Shown: one piece after another, positions 10,720-23,630 of the stretch
How the letters are laid out: each line of letters begins with the position of its first letter
How positions within the stretch are numbered: position 1 is the first letter of the stretch
DNA from: Lasiodiplodia sp. COLG20
Taxonomy: Eukaryota > Ascomycota > Dothideomycetes > Botryosphaeriales > Botryosphaeriaceae
DNA length: 64,000 nt
NCBI GenBank assembly: GCA_009801085.1
Contig: VNWV01000001.1
Span: 7,068,001-7,132,000 of the forward strand
Reading direction: 5' to 3'
Notes under the pieces: model-generated
Told to the model about the DNA's origin: nothing
Database searches by the model: none
What the model saw: only the letters and a program-made list of their open reading frames with translations
Position numbers and translations under genes: made by a program

Positions 10720-12593
10720 TGGGAGGAAACCTTATGGGAAAGAAGAAAGGAGGAAGATGTTGAACTACCAATAGGAATTGAAGTATTGGGATGTTTAGAC
10801 CGGAGGAATGGCACTTCTGGAGGCGATAGTTTCCTCTGACTCGCCCCCTACCCTTTTCTTTCCATGATGTCATGGAAATTCCCCGCATTTTGGCTTTGTA
10901 TGGATATCACCCCCACAATTACCCCCGTCACCATCATCACCATTCCCCCAGTCGTATCCTCTATTACCGCAGAAAATGGGAAAGTAATTGCATGTACCCT
11001 TGTACAGGTTGTCTCATTGTTCACTTTTTTTTTTTCCTTGAGGGAGATTGGGAATGATTCCCCCTCACGCATTGGCATGTTTCCAAGGTTTCTGGCGACA
11101 ATCGTTTGATGCAGTCATGTAATGTATGCAGTTCATTCGGCGCTGGACTTTCTCCATTTTTAAAAAGAACCAAGTAGCATGGACATAGCGTGCCTCGCAC
11201 GTTTTTCATCGCTCCGAACCAATCAAAGCATCATCGTCTCTCATCAAGTCACACGCAATGCTAGTGAAATCGATCGAACGCATTTGTGTATATCGTTTCT
11301 CTTATCGTGTCATCTATCTTCCGTTTTTCCAACATCGAAGACACGCCAACTCGCCAGAAAATTTCAGCTGTCTCGTTGCTTGCTTTGCCTGCCGTGCCCT
11401 CTTGCTCTTCTTACTCGCGTGGGCGAGAAGACAACGAAAGAAGGAGAAAGAAAAGGATCGACAGCTCTTGCTCTGCACAAGAGCCGCGATCACAAAAAAA
11501 AAAAAAACTTGTAATGCCTGAATCCGCGCGATGAACGATGAATAGACGTGCGGCTGTACAAGAAGGGTAAGTAAAAAGGTGCGCAAGGAGTTTGCGCGGG
11601 TAAAACCAAGAAGCGAGAGAAATTGGAGAATAAAGGGGGATATAAAGGTCTTTTACAGCGCCGTCTAGTAACGCGTTGAGAAAAGAGTAAAACGGAGAAA
11701 AGCGACTGATCGAAGTTGCGATTCTCTACGCGTGGTTTCCACGTGAAGAGACCGGATGGGAAAAGAAGGGCGAAAAAGCGAACAGGCGCTCTTTCGCCAT
11801 GCGGAAGGTAACTTGTCGAATCCGGCAAGAAAGAAGAATGGAGAAGAAAGTAAGAAGCCGGATCGATCGAAATAAGCGTTGCTGGGACGGGAGAAGAGAG
11901 AAGAAGACACGCGAAAAACGGCAGCTCGCTGAAGAAGGGCAAGAAAGGGGGAGAAAAACGAAAATATCAAAAACAAGCGTACAACGCATAGAAACAGACA
12001 ACAACAACATCCCCGATATTCAAAAGACAATAGACGCGCAAGATGATGGAAAGATGGAATCAAAAAAGAATTTGGATTTTCAAAACACCCTCCCTGATAT
12101 CCGGATCCCGGTTAGGGATTTGCGTGAACGCCGCCTTTTAAACAGAAGGCTCTTAAGGACAAGAGAAAATAAGTGACAAAATGACACTCATGATGAGCTT
12201 TCTTTCACCACCCACCGAATCCTCTTTTTTCCACCTCTGCGCGCTGATTGATGTTGTAATGGCGTGTGTGTAACAATGGAGAAAATGGCGGGGACGTCAA
12301 GGACAGGCGCTGGCGATGCGGGGGAACGTGGTGGTAGCGGGGGTGGCCATGCGTGCAAAATGCCTAATCCAAACAAAAACTCCTCTAATCGCGCCGGGGT
12401 TGGTAGCTTATTCGCTTGAACATTGGGTTGAACGATGCTGGCCGCATTACAGGCTATGCGACTGAAGAATGAGAGGTTTCAAGATTTGTTCATATGTGGG
12501 GTGGGTTTGGTCGTTTGTACAGGTCGTGTGTGGTCGTTTATTTCTTTTCTTTTTCTCGGAGGTCGGACAATCGGTGGTGTTACTTCTTGCCGA
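10720..12593. other. convergent intergenic region with a purine-rich tract
   Basis: Tail-to-tail spacer between VPS27 and the GT32 gene. From about 11,560 to 12,180 the plus strand is strongly enriched in A and G, giving low-complexity frames on both strands (K/R/E-rich on plus, F/S/L-rich on minus). A run of 13 A lies near 11,495. Long 3' UTRs are likely; no gene is recognised. Confidence 0.5.
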
Positions 12594-14561
12594 TCACACA
12601 TATTCTGGCCAGTAGTTGTACGGCATCAGGTCCGGGCCGTTCCAGGATTCGCCGTACGGGTTTTGACGCATGCCGGCGAAGAAGCCGTCGTGAGCGATTT
12701 CCATAATGTTAATCCAGGAAGACGGTTCGGGATGCTTAAGCCACTAGATTGCAACGTCAGTCCTCTGTTTCAGTTTAATTCGTGTGGCTTGACTAACCTG
12801 GTTGTGGATGTGGTAGGTCCAAGCGCCCTTGAAGAAGTTCTCCAGCGTACGGTTGTTTGGCGGGAATTTGTCCTCCTCGAGCACGTATTCGGCAACCACG
12901 CCCTTCTCCCTCAGCTGCTTCTCCTCGGCGCTAGTCGCGGAGAATGACTCGTGAGAATCGGAATCAGGCTTCTGCTGAGCAGCAGACGAGGTCGGAACTT
13001 CGGTCTCTAGCCTGCTACCCTGTCCGCTCGAGGTGCGGCCCTCGACGACGCTCTGGGCCTCGATCCTGGTCCTGGGCTTCTGCTGAGACAGATCCACGTG
13101 CGCGAGCTGGGCGCCGTCATAGCTCTGCCACTCGTCCTTGATCGCGCCGGTTTTGCCCTTGAAGGCCTGGCTATAGTCCGTGAAGCACGGCACCGTGCAC
13201 CTTCCCTCGCGGTCCCAGTTGAACTCGGTCCAGATCGGGTCGAAAGCGGCCGTCTCGAGCATGAGGAATTCCTGGTCGCGGCCGTCCTTCCACGCCATGC
13301 GGCCGATGACGCGCGGGTGGAAGTTGACGCCCATGCGCACACCGCCACGGAGCAGGTAGGAGGACAGCGACGAGTTCGCGGTGAGTGACATGATGGCCGT
13401 GTTGTAGTCACCGGGATGCGGGTGCGCGGCCCAGCGCTCGGCGAAGGAGTGGTTCTGCGGAATGAGCATGGGGCGCATATCCCTGAGCATGAGCACATCC
13501 ATGTCAAAGTAGGCGCCGCCGTAGATGTGCAGGATGACGAAGCGCACGGCGTCTGAGACGGCGACGGGCAGGAACGTCATCTGCTTCGCCGTCAGAACCA
13601 GCCACTGCTGGCCGGTCTTGTCCTCCATCACGCCCTCCGCAACGGTGACCTCACCCTTCGCGTTCGGCTTGCTGCGCGAGAAACCGTTGCCGTCCGTGTG
13701 GTCGACGTTGCTCGGGAGCGGGATGCGAGAGGGGAATTTCCAGCCCATGACCTTGATGTCGCCACGCTCCACGAGGGGAAGGAAGCGAGCGAAGAGAGGG
13801 TCGCGCTTGAGCATGTCGTCGACGGCGTTCGGGTTCCTGTCAGCGTCCAACCAGATGTAGAGGCGCGAGCAGGCCAAGTTCTGGGTGTACAGATAGCTCT
13901 TGATGAAGACCTCCACTCTCCAAGTGGCGGGTCCAGTCCAGTAGGTGTGGTAAGGCACAATCGGGCCCGGGCAGGTTCCAATGGAGCTCTTGGAAGGCTG
14001 GGTAGCGTTAGAAATGGGCGTGTAGCTGGTCATGGTATTCCCGTAGCCATCGGAGTCGTTGTACTCGGCATCCTGGGGGTTCTTCTGGCTGGCACGCTGC
14101 CCATCCGGAGGAAGCTGGTAGTAGCGGCTCTCCTCGTTGGCGAAGAACTGCAAGCAGTCAAAAACATTCCGCATCTTCTCAATGCCCAAGTATGTTCCCC
14201 TGCACTCCTCCACCAGCATCTTCAAGTCTGCCTCGGTGTCGACATGGGGTCTCGGTCCGAGGAAGTCGTCCTTGGGAGCGACGGCGCTGTCGGGGCGATT
14301 GAAGACATTGGCGTGCGGGTTGATGGTGATGCTGGAGGGCGAGCCGGCGAACTTGACCTTGACGCCAGACTTGGTCGGCTTGATAAAGTCAACCGGACCC
14401 GACTTTCCCAGGAAGGCTGGGATGCCAAGCTTGCCCGTGGGTCGCGAGGAGGGGTTCTTAGCGAGGTTGATTATACTGAGGATACAAGTGTACAGCAAGG
14501 CGGCGAGGAGGAGGTTCCGCAGAAGGGTGCAGAAGCCCCGTAACCGACTACCCTCAGCCAT
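12594..14561 (-). CDS. type II membrane glycosyltransferase, GT32/DXD family
   Basis: Two exons (12798-14561 and 12594-12743) joined in phase 0 after HIHNQ give 637 residues. A single hydrophobic anchor near the N-terminus (about 14-33, LLRNLLLAALLYTCILSIIN) points to a type II Golgi protein with a lumenal catalytic domain. The Gly_transf_sug (DXD) core shows YHTYWTGPATWRVEVFIKS, SRLYIWLDAD, DAVRFVILHIYGG and AYFDMDVLMLRD; Asp353 and Asp355 form the metal- and sugar-nucleotide-binding DXD. The C-terminal half contains a Ser/Gln/Glu-rich insert (about 510-560) and ends in PDLMPYNYWPEYV. GT32 members include the Och1 and Sur1/Csh1 mannosyltransferases; this one is closer to a filamentous-fungal group of unknown acceptor, so the substrate cannot be named. 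The gene is divergent from the hydrolase-fold gene. Confidence 0.88.
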
Positions 14562-15307
14562 GTTCCTAACGTGTGGAATGTCGTGGGGCGCCAGGACGTC
14601 CGGGCGACGACGGTATAAAGCTGACGTCTCCGCGACCGACGAGGGTGTGCGGCGCAGGTGGGCTTGTGACGCGGGGAAGGTATCGATTACGCAGTGAGGC
14701 TGTGCTCAGTCGTGGGCTCGGTCGTGAAGTGTCGCGAATCGCAGACAAGACAACGGCGATCGCAGCCTGGGGGGCAATTAGGAAGCAGCGAACAGAGCGA
14801 AGAAAGCTGCGCGGGGCTCGGGCTTGGTGTAAAAATTGGCGGGCGAGGGGAGCGGTCAAAGGAGTGACAGTCGCGGGTCGCGGGCTTCGCGCAGGGCTGG
14901 CTGGGGCAGTGAAAAGGCGGAGCGGACTTGGCTGACACGGGCCTCTCGAATTAATTTTAAGCGGCGGACTGGACCATAAGCGCAGCGCAGACCGGGGGAC
15001 GACAGACACAGCCGGGCGAGGAAGCGTGACAGGAAATGGATAGGAGAGCGAGCCGGCGGGTTGACCTCTTGTTGGTGGCTAACTTGAACGGGGGCGTCGC
15101 CTCCTCCGCAGGGTTCCCTTCTCGTCGCGCTGCGGCGGCCAGAACCTAGCGGGCGCACAGGTTGCGGCCTGCCCGGCCCCAACGGTAGCGCGGACAATAA
15201 TTTACCTCGATTGACGAGCGAAACCCCTTTGGGTGCCTGGATACAAACGGAGCGCCGCCCAAAGCCCTCAGCGCCGCGCGATAAGCCCGCCCTCAATCTA
15301 AGGATTC
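14562..15307. promoter_or_regulatory. divergent promoter region (GT32 / hydrolase-fold gene)
   Basis: About 750 bp between two start codons on opposite strands. It carries only low-complexity, Arg/Ser-rich frames and is taken to hold both promoters. Confidence 0.5.
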
Positions 15308-16615
15308 ATGCTCCGCTCCTCCCGCCTGGTGCTGTCCGCGCGCCGCTGCCTCGCGGTCCCGTGCGTATCGCGATGCGGACACGGCGAAACGAGTACGGCG
15401 GTGCGTGAGGCTCGCCGGCGTCATAGCTACTCCACAGCCAGGCACACCGTGCAGGTGGAATGCCGATCGAACGGCCATGTGCCACTGCGGTAAGCCGTTG
15501 TGCTGGGGCACAGCCGCGCCTGCGCCTGTTGCTGACACGCATCGAACAGCATCCTGCAACGCCAACAGCAGCCCTCGCCCATCCTTTTGTACCTCCCCCC
15601 AGGCCCCCTCCTCTCAGGCCACTCGCCGCTCGACCAAGAGGACATTCTCCACCAGCTCCAGCAGGCGTCGGGCGCCACGGTAATTTCCATCGACTATAGG
15701 CTGAGCCCCGAGCATCGCTACCCCACTCCCGTCCACGATGTGCTCACCGCTTACGACTGGGTGTTGGAGCACCTGGCCTCGCAGCCCCAGCACTGCAGCC
15801 CCAACCGCCCGCACCTCGCCCGCATCGGCGTCTGCGGCGAGCTCATCGGCGGCAGTCTGGCGACCATGCTGGCCTTGACCGAGTGCCAGCTGGCTTCGCA
15901 TCGCATCGTCGCCGCCGCCGTCAACAACCCTGTCGTCGACTGGATCTTCCCCTCGGATTTGCGGGAGCTGCAGCACGACGAAGCCGAGTCAGAAAATGTC
16001 TCAGCCTGGCTGGAAGACCTGGCACTTTCCATGGGCGGCGGGAGCGTTCCCCGTGAGAATAAGCTCAAGAAGAACCCTGCAACCCAGCTCTCTTCCTGGG
16101 ACAGTTATGCCCACAGCCCCGCGCTTCCCAGCTCGGCAATCGCGCACGCGCGCGACGAGCTCTTCCCTAACCCCGACGCCTACTTTGATCGCTTCGCATC
16201 ACCCATCCACTTCTTTCGGACTCCAGGCTTCAACTACGTAGTGCCCGTCAAGACTGAGGATGATCTGGCATCCGAAGTCCCCACCGAACTCAACATTATG
16301 GACAGCGTTGAGCCTGTGCTTGAGGAGCGACGCAGATCACATCGCATTTACCCGCCAACGGGCTTGGCGCTGAGACTACCGCTGCTCAGCGTCAGCGTTG
16401 GGGAAGAGTCGGTGCTGTTAGACCAGGCTGAAGAATTCGTGCGATTGATGAAGAGGAGTGTGAGCAGGGACTCCGACAGCGAAGATGAGGCGAATAGAAG
16501 AGTTGGCCTGAGATTAAGACCGGGCGCGGGACTATGGAGCGGTCCGTTCCGTGGTCCAAATTGGGAGAAAGAGATTGGGGCTATCGGTGCTTGGTTTGGC
16601 AGAGTCCTGGGCTAG
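15308..16615 (+). CDS. alpha/beta-hydrolase fold-3 protein lacking the nucleophile
   Basis: Two exons (15308-15489, 15550-16615) in matching phase give 415 residues. The N-terminus (MLRSSRLVLSARRCLAV) is Arg/Ser-rich like a mitochondrial presequence. The fold-3 landmarks ISIDYRLSPEHRYPTPVHD (about 107-125) and AYDWVLEHLAS are clear. At the nucleophile elbow, where active relatives have GDSAGG, the protein has CGELIGGSLATML: Leu159 replaces the serine. The oxyanion HGG motif is replaced by LPPGPLL (about 76-82), and no histidine is seen in the C-terminal region where the catalytic one is expected. It is therefore probably a pseudoenzyme or binding protein. The intact reading frame and conserved fold motifs argue against a decaying gene. 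Location in mitochondria is inferred only. Confidence 0.82.
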
Positions 16616-18516
16616 CATGGATGAGCTGGTCCTGGCTACAATCGGATACCTTCGCAATATTTCAATCCCGTGACCATCCAGCGAGCCAGTGCGCATGCAC
16701 AGCGCGGCAGCAGAAGAGTTGACTACTTCAAAGCAGATCCCACGTGCACGCGATCGGATAACTGGACACATATCGAACGTGGCAAGATGAAGGTCGCCGT
16801 CACTTGAAGAACGTTCGATAGAAGGTACAAGGTTAGGTTGTGTGCTTCTCCCTTATTTCCCATGGACATAAGCTTTGAGCAAATTCAATAAGATGTGCAG
16901 ATGAATCATGTCACGCTTACTTTCCACAGACGATCGATGAGCGGCATTCACGTCTTTGCGGGGAATTTTGAATTCTAAAGCTGGTTAGTCGTCACAATCA
17001 TCATTGTCGACACCACAGTCAAGTCGTTGCACAAATGCGCCTTACGGTCACCTGTCCAGCCAGTCAATGCCTTAGGCGGCTTGCCGTGTTGAGTGCCGCG
17101 TTAGGTGCTGTTGGAAAGTATGTGTGTATATAGGTCAGTCCCGCAACTATCTCTCCATCGCCGGCGTCTACACGTTGGCATAGCCCATGTGTTAGACGCC
17201 GGTGATACTCGTGCTACTTGCCAAGTGCTCGAGTTCAAGCCCCAATCCACGCAGGGGAATACAATCGCAAAAAATCCCGAGGGTCCAACGGACAGGACCC
17301 GGAGACGGATTTCTGCGCGCTCCGGGGACACCTGGAGGAGCGTGTAGTTTTGCTCTCCAGTCCACTACTTTTTATTTTTATTTTTCTTTTTTTCTTTCAT
17401 CTATCAATCGTCTACCTTCTTCACTTTCCGAGTCTCGAATCTTTTGTTCATGCTGGGTGTGGGTTGTGATGATGGTAGCGAATTGCTGTGCCGTGGTTGC
17501 TCACCATCGCGTGCTTGAGTCATCCCCCCCTGACTTGTCCGCAACGCCGTACACATGACGAAATTGCTGCTTAATTTTTACTGTGCGTTGGCCATTGCGG
17601 TGAATTAAGTGGAGAGTGAGTAAGACGTCTGGTGAGACGCTAGGTAGATGGGCAGCCGTGTGAGTTGCGCCTCTGGCCTTCATTAACGCCAGCTTCCTCT
17701 TTAGCTACTGATAAATGTCTGGTATATCATTGTTCGCTGATGGTTGTGAAAAGTTTCCTCGTCACTGCACGTGAAAGACAAGAGACATTCAGAGCGAGGG
17801 GCGGTGATTATTTCGCTGGTTCGGTACGCCTATAGGTTGCGTCAGAGGAGGGTGGGAAAGATGTTCAAACCATATCGATGCTGCTACAACTCATGATTAC
17901 CACTCCAAAGTAGGAGGATATGGAGCCGCTTTAGCGTTGATGCGTAAAACAAAATGCGGCGGTTGTTGGTTGAAGGTGAGGCGCGTTGGTGGAAGTCGAA
18001 GGTGAGACAATGCTTCACTCACATGCTCTACTCAGACAGTCCGGTATGCACAATTGATGGTCGCATATTTTTCAGCTGAGCTTAGGTACCGCCTTGAATA
18101 TACCGCCGCCGTCGCCGCCGTTCCCGCATGCGAAGCACCTTGACACGGCGACGAAGCTCTTCCACAGCGGTGGTAAGGAACTTCCATGTGTCTATTGCAA
18201 AAGTCACGCGCAAATTTCTGTACCTCTAACCTTTCCGGCTTTACAGATCCTCCCCACTTGTTCCTTGGCCAGTGACGTCTCTCTACTTGGAGGTGGGCGG
18301 TGGGGCTAACGCAGCAGCCCGCGACTTCCTATCACGTTCGGGCTGGGCAGGCACCAACCTTTCCGAGTCACACCAACTTCAATCCCGTCTTTTCACCTCA
18401 ATCACCACGCTCACCCTTCACTCAGTCGCGAGCACGTCTCTCGCCCGCCTTCTAAAGCTTGCACATCTATTGGACCTCATTCCTTGACGTCGCTCCGATC
18501 GCCAAGCTCTCCCGCC
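16616..18516. other. intergenic, no gene recognised
   Basis: About 1.9 kb with only short, overlapping frames on both strands. Pyrimidine-rich stretches lie near 17,370-17,440. The last part is presumably the promoter and 5' leader of the coiled-coil gene. Confidence 0.5.
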
Positions 18517-21500
18517 ATGCCTTCACCTGAGGCTGGTGAGGGGAATCACACCGAAAGCTTCAAGGTCGCGTCATCGAGCGAGTTTGATGTGGACGACTAC
18601 ATCTCCGACCTTGATTTCACAGAAGCAACCAGGCGGTCATGCCAAAGTAGCGAGGCTCATGAAAATCCCCGCACCGTGACCGTACCGCTCAAATCCGATG
18701 AAGCTCCAACCGCCATAATCAAACGGCCTCGCTCATCTGGCGAGCCGCCTTCCCAGGGATTCAAGTTCGGCAAGGCCCAAGAGCCACAGCTGGATATGAC
18801 GAGGAAGAGGGGCTCAAAGACTCAGGCCAATGAACTTCATGAGTCTCGCACTGCAAAGAAGCAAGGGCACGCCGGTAAGCTACCTCACTTACTTGGAGTC
18901 GACCACAACTTTTATTTGCACTATCCCTAGTTTGACAGCGAAACGATTTTGACATGCATGAAACAGGAGCACCGCCGCTCAATGATGCAAACAAGAACAA
19001 GAACGCACAAGAGCCTTTGGTCCGCGGAGAAGCAGGCAGAGAGCAGCCCAATGCCTCTGAGCCCCAGAAGCCCATCAACAGTTTTTCGGGCGTTCAAAAG
19101 GTCCACTTGTACGTCAATGCTTTTTGATTCAGTTTCACAACCCTTTTTCACGCACTGCTTTCTTCGTACAGCGATCATCTGACATTCGCAATAGGGAGAA
19201 GTTGCCTCTGCAGCCAGATCACACGGCCAAAGTGCCATTTAATGCCACCCAAACCGACCGTTACAACACACACCCCAACCAAACGGAATCGCAGCAGGAT
19301 CCCCATGTCTTCTCGAAGCAAACCTCATATTCGGCACCTCTTGGTGGAATCTCGACAGAGGAGCAGGGCACAAAGCATATCAAGCCACCTACCGCAGACA
19401 GCTCTGCGAAGCCTGGTCAGGACAAGCCCTTGTCTGCCTGTGGCACTCTGGATCCCACGCCTCCAATCTCGAGAATCGGAAACAAGAAGGCAAAGAGGAC
19501 GTTCCGCGAGCAGCACCACTTGGCAGGCTCTCTGCGTGCCTCACCATTGGCAGAGGGTGATGATATCCCGGGTCCACCAACTACCAACGGAAGCGGCGGT
19601 TCGCAGGTGCATCCTCAATCACCGCATAATCGGGTGCACCGTCCCACCCGACAAGATAGCAATGCGATGGTGGACGCAAATACTCTCCAGGAAGGCAACG
19701 AGGGAGAAGAGCAAAACGCGGATGCATACCTCCAGGTTGGACAGCAAGCCAATCCCGAGCAAATAGATCAACCCAGAGAGCACCTCCAGAAGTCATCTGG
19801 TGTCAAGCAACAGACTTCTCACAAAGCGCCATCAGCTGGTCGTGCTTCCCGAGGCCCCAGACTCCCAGACTCAGAACCCAAGAATCAGGAACAGCTGCAC
19901 AATCTCAACAGCCGGGCGGGGCCTACCAAAGTTACCAAGACGGGAGCGGCAGCAAAACGTGCACAAGGTTCAACCAAACCTGCAAGAAGCAACGGCCGTG
20001 CAGGCGAGCCTGCCAATCCTCCGAGGATGGGATCTGAAATCCACTCGAGTCATGTCCTTGGCATCTGGCAGAAGTTGTTTGAGCAAGAACAAAAAGAATT
20101 GACTGCCAGAGAAGTAGCGAAGCGCGAGAATTGTGAGGCAGAGCTCGCTAGGCTGCGTCTTGCGGAACAAGAGCACGATTCGGCACTCAAGGCTACGAAG
20201 AAGGCCAGACTGACCGCGTCAACGAAGCTTCAACAACTTCAGAATGTCAATCAAGAGTTGGGTGCAAGAATCCAAGAGCTCGAAGCATCTCTGGCGAGTG
20301 CATCCCAAGAAGTCAAGGAGCTTCAACATGATAAGAAGACCGCGGCCAAAGCGTATGCAAAGACAGAGAAGAGGATAGTGTTGCTTGAAGCCGAGAAGGA
20401 GTCTTTGGCGATTTCGAAAGATGCGGACCAACAGCAAGCATCGCAGAAGGTTGCGGAACTCGAACTCAAACTTTCAGAAACCCAGAAAGATTTTGAGAAC
20501 GCAAAGCTGGTGGTACAGATGCTCGAGAAGGACTTGAGTCAGAAAGTTGGTGATCTTGCAGAGCAGAAAGACCGCATGGCCGAATTCGTAAGGGACAAGC
20601 AGGACACCCTATCCAAGTACAACAGCATCGAAGAAACCATCGACAACTTAGGCAACTCAATGAGCGAGACTCTTGCGGGAATAACTCAGTCAACTGGCAG
20701 AATTCTTGAGGGACAAGCAACGAAGGATTCAGTTGATGGCATACTGGAAAAAGTGAGGATTATTCACTCCATACTTTCAGGCCAGAACAACGAAGTCGGA
20801 GCCCTACGTGGTGTTTTTCAGTCTTTGAATGACTCGTAAGTCTGTCGTATTCTGTATTAATGTTTCGTGCTGACAAGATTCTAGGGTTCAAAGTAAGCTT
20901 GATGGCCTTAAAGAGTCTGAGGAGCTGTCCCGTAAAAACAATGGTGTCTTTGAACAACGCCTCTTTGATCGGTTCCACGAGGAATTCAAGACGTATGCAC
21001 CATCACAAGAAGAGCTGGTTGAGGCCCGCAAGGAGAATGCGGCTCTTGAAGAACGTTGTGCTCTCCTCCAAGAGAGCATCACTGAAATGCGGAAGAAGCT
21101 GGACGAATCAGCAGGCACTAAGGAGACTACGCAAAGAAGTCACACCGAAGTGCTGACTGAGCTATCCAGGCTGAGGGACAGCCTCACATCAGTTGACTCC
21201 ACTCGGCTACAGCAACTCGAAGCCAGCAAGGCGGTGGTTGACCAAGAGCTACGCAATGCTCTGGCTAGAATTGATGCAGAGGAGCGGAAGTTCCGTTCTC
21301 TTTCTGAGACTCAGCTGGCTCTCCGCCAAGAAGTTGTGGGACTGAAGGTTAGTAGTCTCTTTTACTTTGAGTAGTCACTTGCAAGATTGTGGCACTTCAG
21401 CGGCTGACCCATGCTCAGGAACAATTGATCAACGCCAAAGAGGCCATTTCCAAGGCGCATTCAAACAACAGCCAAGATTGCACGGATGTGAGCAGTATTC

Positions 21501-23630
21501 TTTGGATTTCCTTAGCAAACCTAACTAGTCTTCATTTAGATTCCTCAACTGATTGAGGCTGAGCGGGAGAATGCCCGCCTGTATTACTCGAAGCATTCCA
21601 GAGATGTTGTGCAACAGAACCAGGCGAAACACGCCAATGAACTGTACGCCGAGCAGGAGAAAACTCGTCAAGCCAACGAAAGCCTGGGAACCCAATCCGC
21701 CCAGATCGCATCACTGAAAGAGCAGATTCGGGAGAAGGATTCGGAGCTTCAGAGCCTAAGGGAGTCCAATCCCGCAGGCAGTGCTATGGTCGACGACCTT
21801 CAGCGTCAACTGGATGTTGCGAGGACAGAGAATACGGAAATTCGGATTTCTATGCAAACCGAGAGCGATAGAAGGTTGAACGAGATCCAACTGCAGCTAT
21901 GCGATCTGCAAGTGCAGAAGCAGGAGAGTGATCTCAGATGCAAGCAAGCAGAGCAAAACAACGCCACTGTACAAGAACAACTGCAAGCTTCTAACAATAA
22001 GTCTGCTGAGCTGCAGCAGAAGCTTGAGGCGGCCCGAACCCTTCTGAAAGAGTATGATCAAGAGGCTGAAAAACAGAAAGGTGATGCGGAGGAGTGGTTG
22101 CGCCTTCGAGAGGAGCAATGGGCTGCTGAAGCCGAGGGCATACGGAGTCAACTTGAAGCTGCAAATTCTCAAATGCAAGAAAACGAGGCCAGTACTCAGC
22201 TCAGGTTCGAAGAATATGAAGAGCAGCTTCGCAGCTATCGGCGTCTGCGGGAGAACTCCGAGTCTGGACGACAAATCGATAAGGACGAGCACTTGGCCCT
22301 TCAGACTGGGAATGCAGTCAGGCCACCAACCGCCGATTCTGCGAATACCTTGAGATCCCCCGCTCCAGAGGTCATGATACCATCAGCAAACTCTGGATCC
22401 GTCCGAAAACCGCGAAGGAAACTGCGTCGTTCCAACAAATCTACCGACGAAACTATTGATGAGACACAGCCGGAAAAGGCTCTCCTACTCCGCAATCCTC
22501 CAAGCTTTCAAGGCGATTCTCAACCAGGCCCTGAACGCTCCCACATTCGTGCTACTCAACGCTCATCAGATGGAAGCTTCTTCGGTGAAGACTTCTGGGT
22601 CTCCCAAGAGCTGGGAAAGCAAGAGAGACTGACGGAGCAGGGTGTGATGAGTCTTCCACCTCACAGACGGACAGTGGCGGTTAATCTTGAGACTATCCAA
22701 GATCTTCTACGCACGCCAAAAAAGTTCTCACAATTTGACAAAGAACACGATTCTCATGAAGAGCGTAGCTCCAGCAGCGGTTTGAGTAGCGTTCCATCCA
22801 CTGATCTGGAAATACCAGAGAGTCTGTTCCCGCCTCAGCTGGATCAAGACGATGTTGTGGCCTCGTCTCCGACGTCACGACTCCGCGATAGGGACGCTCC
22901 AGCACGGCAGACCAATCCATCGATAGAGAACCCGTTCTTCGAAGAAGAGCGCCCAGTATCTCGAGCAAACACGGGCAAGCGAATGGAATCGTCCTACCAG
23001 TTGCGCCAGGGATCTCACCAACCTGACTCTGCAGTTGTGGATGAAAGCCGACCACGAACGCCTTTCAACTCTCGTGGCACTGCGAGGGCTCAGTCAAGCC
23101 AGCGGGACAGCCCTTTATTCATGGACCCACCCAATGCCAGAAACCAGGTCACATACAGTCACCACCATACAACCCAGCCGACGCACGTCTCACAGAGCGT
23201 CTATAGCACCCCTTCAGGTGCTAGTAAGCGTCGGGCCTCCGAACAGGATGAGACATATTCTAGTAAGCGGGTCAAGAGTGCCTCTACGAATTACAGGTCG
23301 AGTCCGATCATGACCAGAGCAGTCTCTCGAGGAGCAGTCTCACATTCGCAAGTGTCGGAGAGCCAATCCCAGGATCTTCACGTTCGCTTCCCCGAGGAAT
23401 CCGGCGAAGCTGCGGTAGTTGCGGAGTCTCAGTCTCAAGAGTCAGAGCAGAAGCCCTCGCAGTCCCAGTCTCAGCAACAGTCTGCGCGTGCTCCGTCTGG
23501 TTCTCGCATGAGAACTTCAGAAGGGTCTTCTTCCAATGCCGTCCGCAATTCTCCCCCGAAGAGTGGACGAAGGCGCAAGGCAGAGGAGATTGGTGGCCGC
23601 TTCGACCAGGAGATCAAGACTTCGCGGTGA
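18517..23630 (+). CDS. large coiled-coil protein, function unknown
   Basis: Six exons (18517-18874, 18967-19108, 19195-20835, 20885-21347, 21419-21487, 21540-23630) with consistent phases give 1587 residues. Residues 1-450 are hydrophilic and disordered, with an acidic N-terminal segment (FDVDDYISDLDF). From about 450 to 1120 the sequence is nearly continuous coiled coil (for example KELTAREVAKRENCEAEL, LQQLQNVNQELGARIQEL), broken near residue 640-720 by a segment with HSILSGQNNEVGALRGVFQSLND. The C-terminal 460 residues are disordered and rich in Ser/Gln (repeated SQSQ), with basic patches KRVKSAS and PPKSGRRRKAEEIGGRFDQE at the very end. The basic motifs suggest a nuclear or DNA/chromatin-associated scaffold. 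No known domain is recognised. A TTG-initiated 11-residue extension exists upstream of the chosen ATG but is not favoured. Confidence 0.82.

Noticed and set aside
13698..14543. 281-codon plus-strand open frame
   Set aside because: Antisense shadow of the GT32 gene, with no family resemblance and low-complexity composition.
17222..17255. GAGTTCAAGCC resembling a tRNA B box
   Set aside because: No T-stem pairing and no cloverleaf could be drawn.
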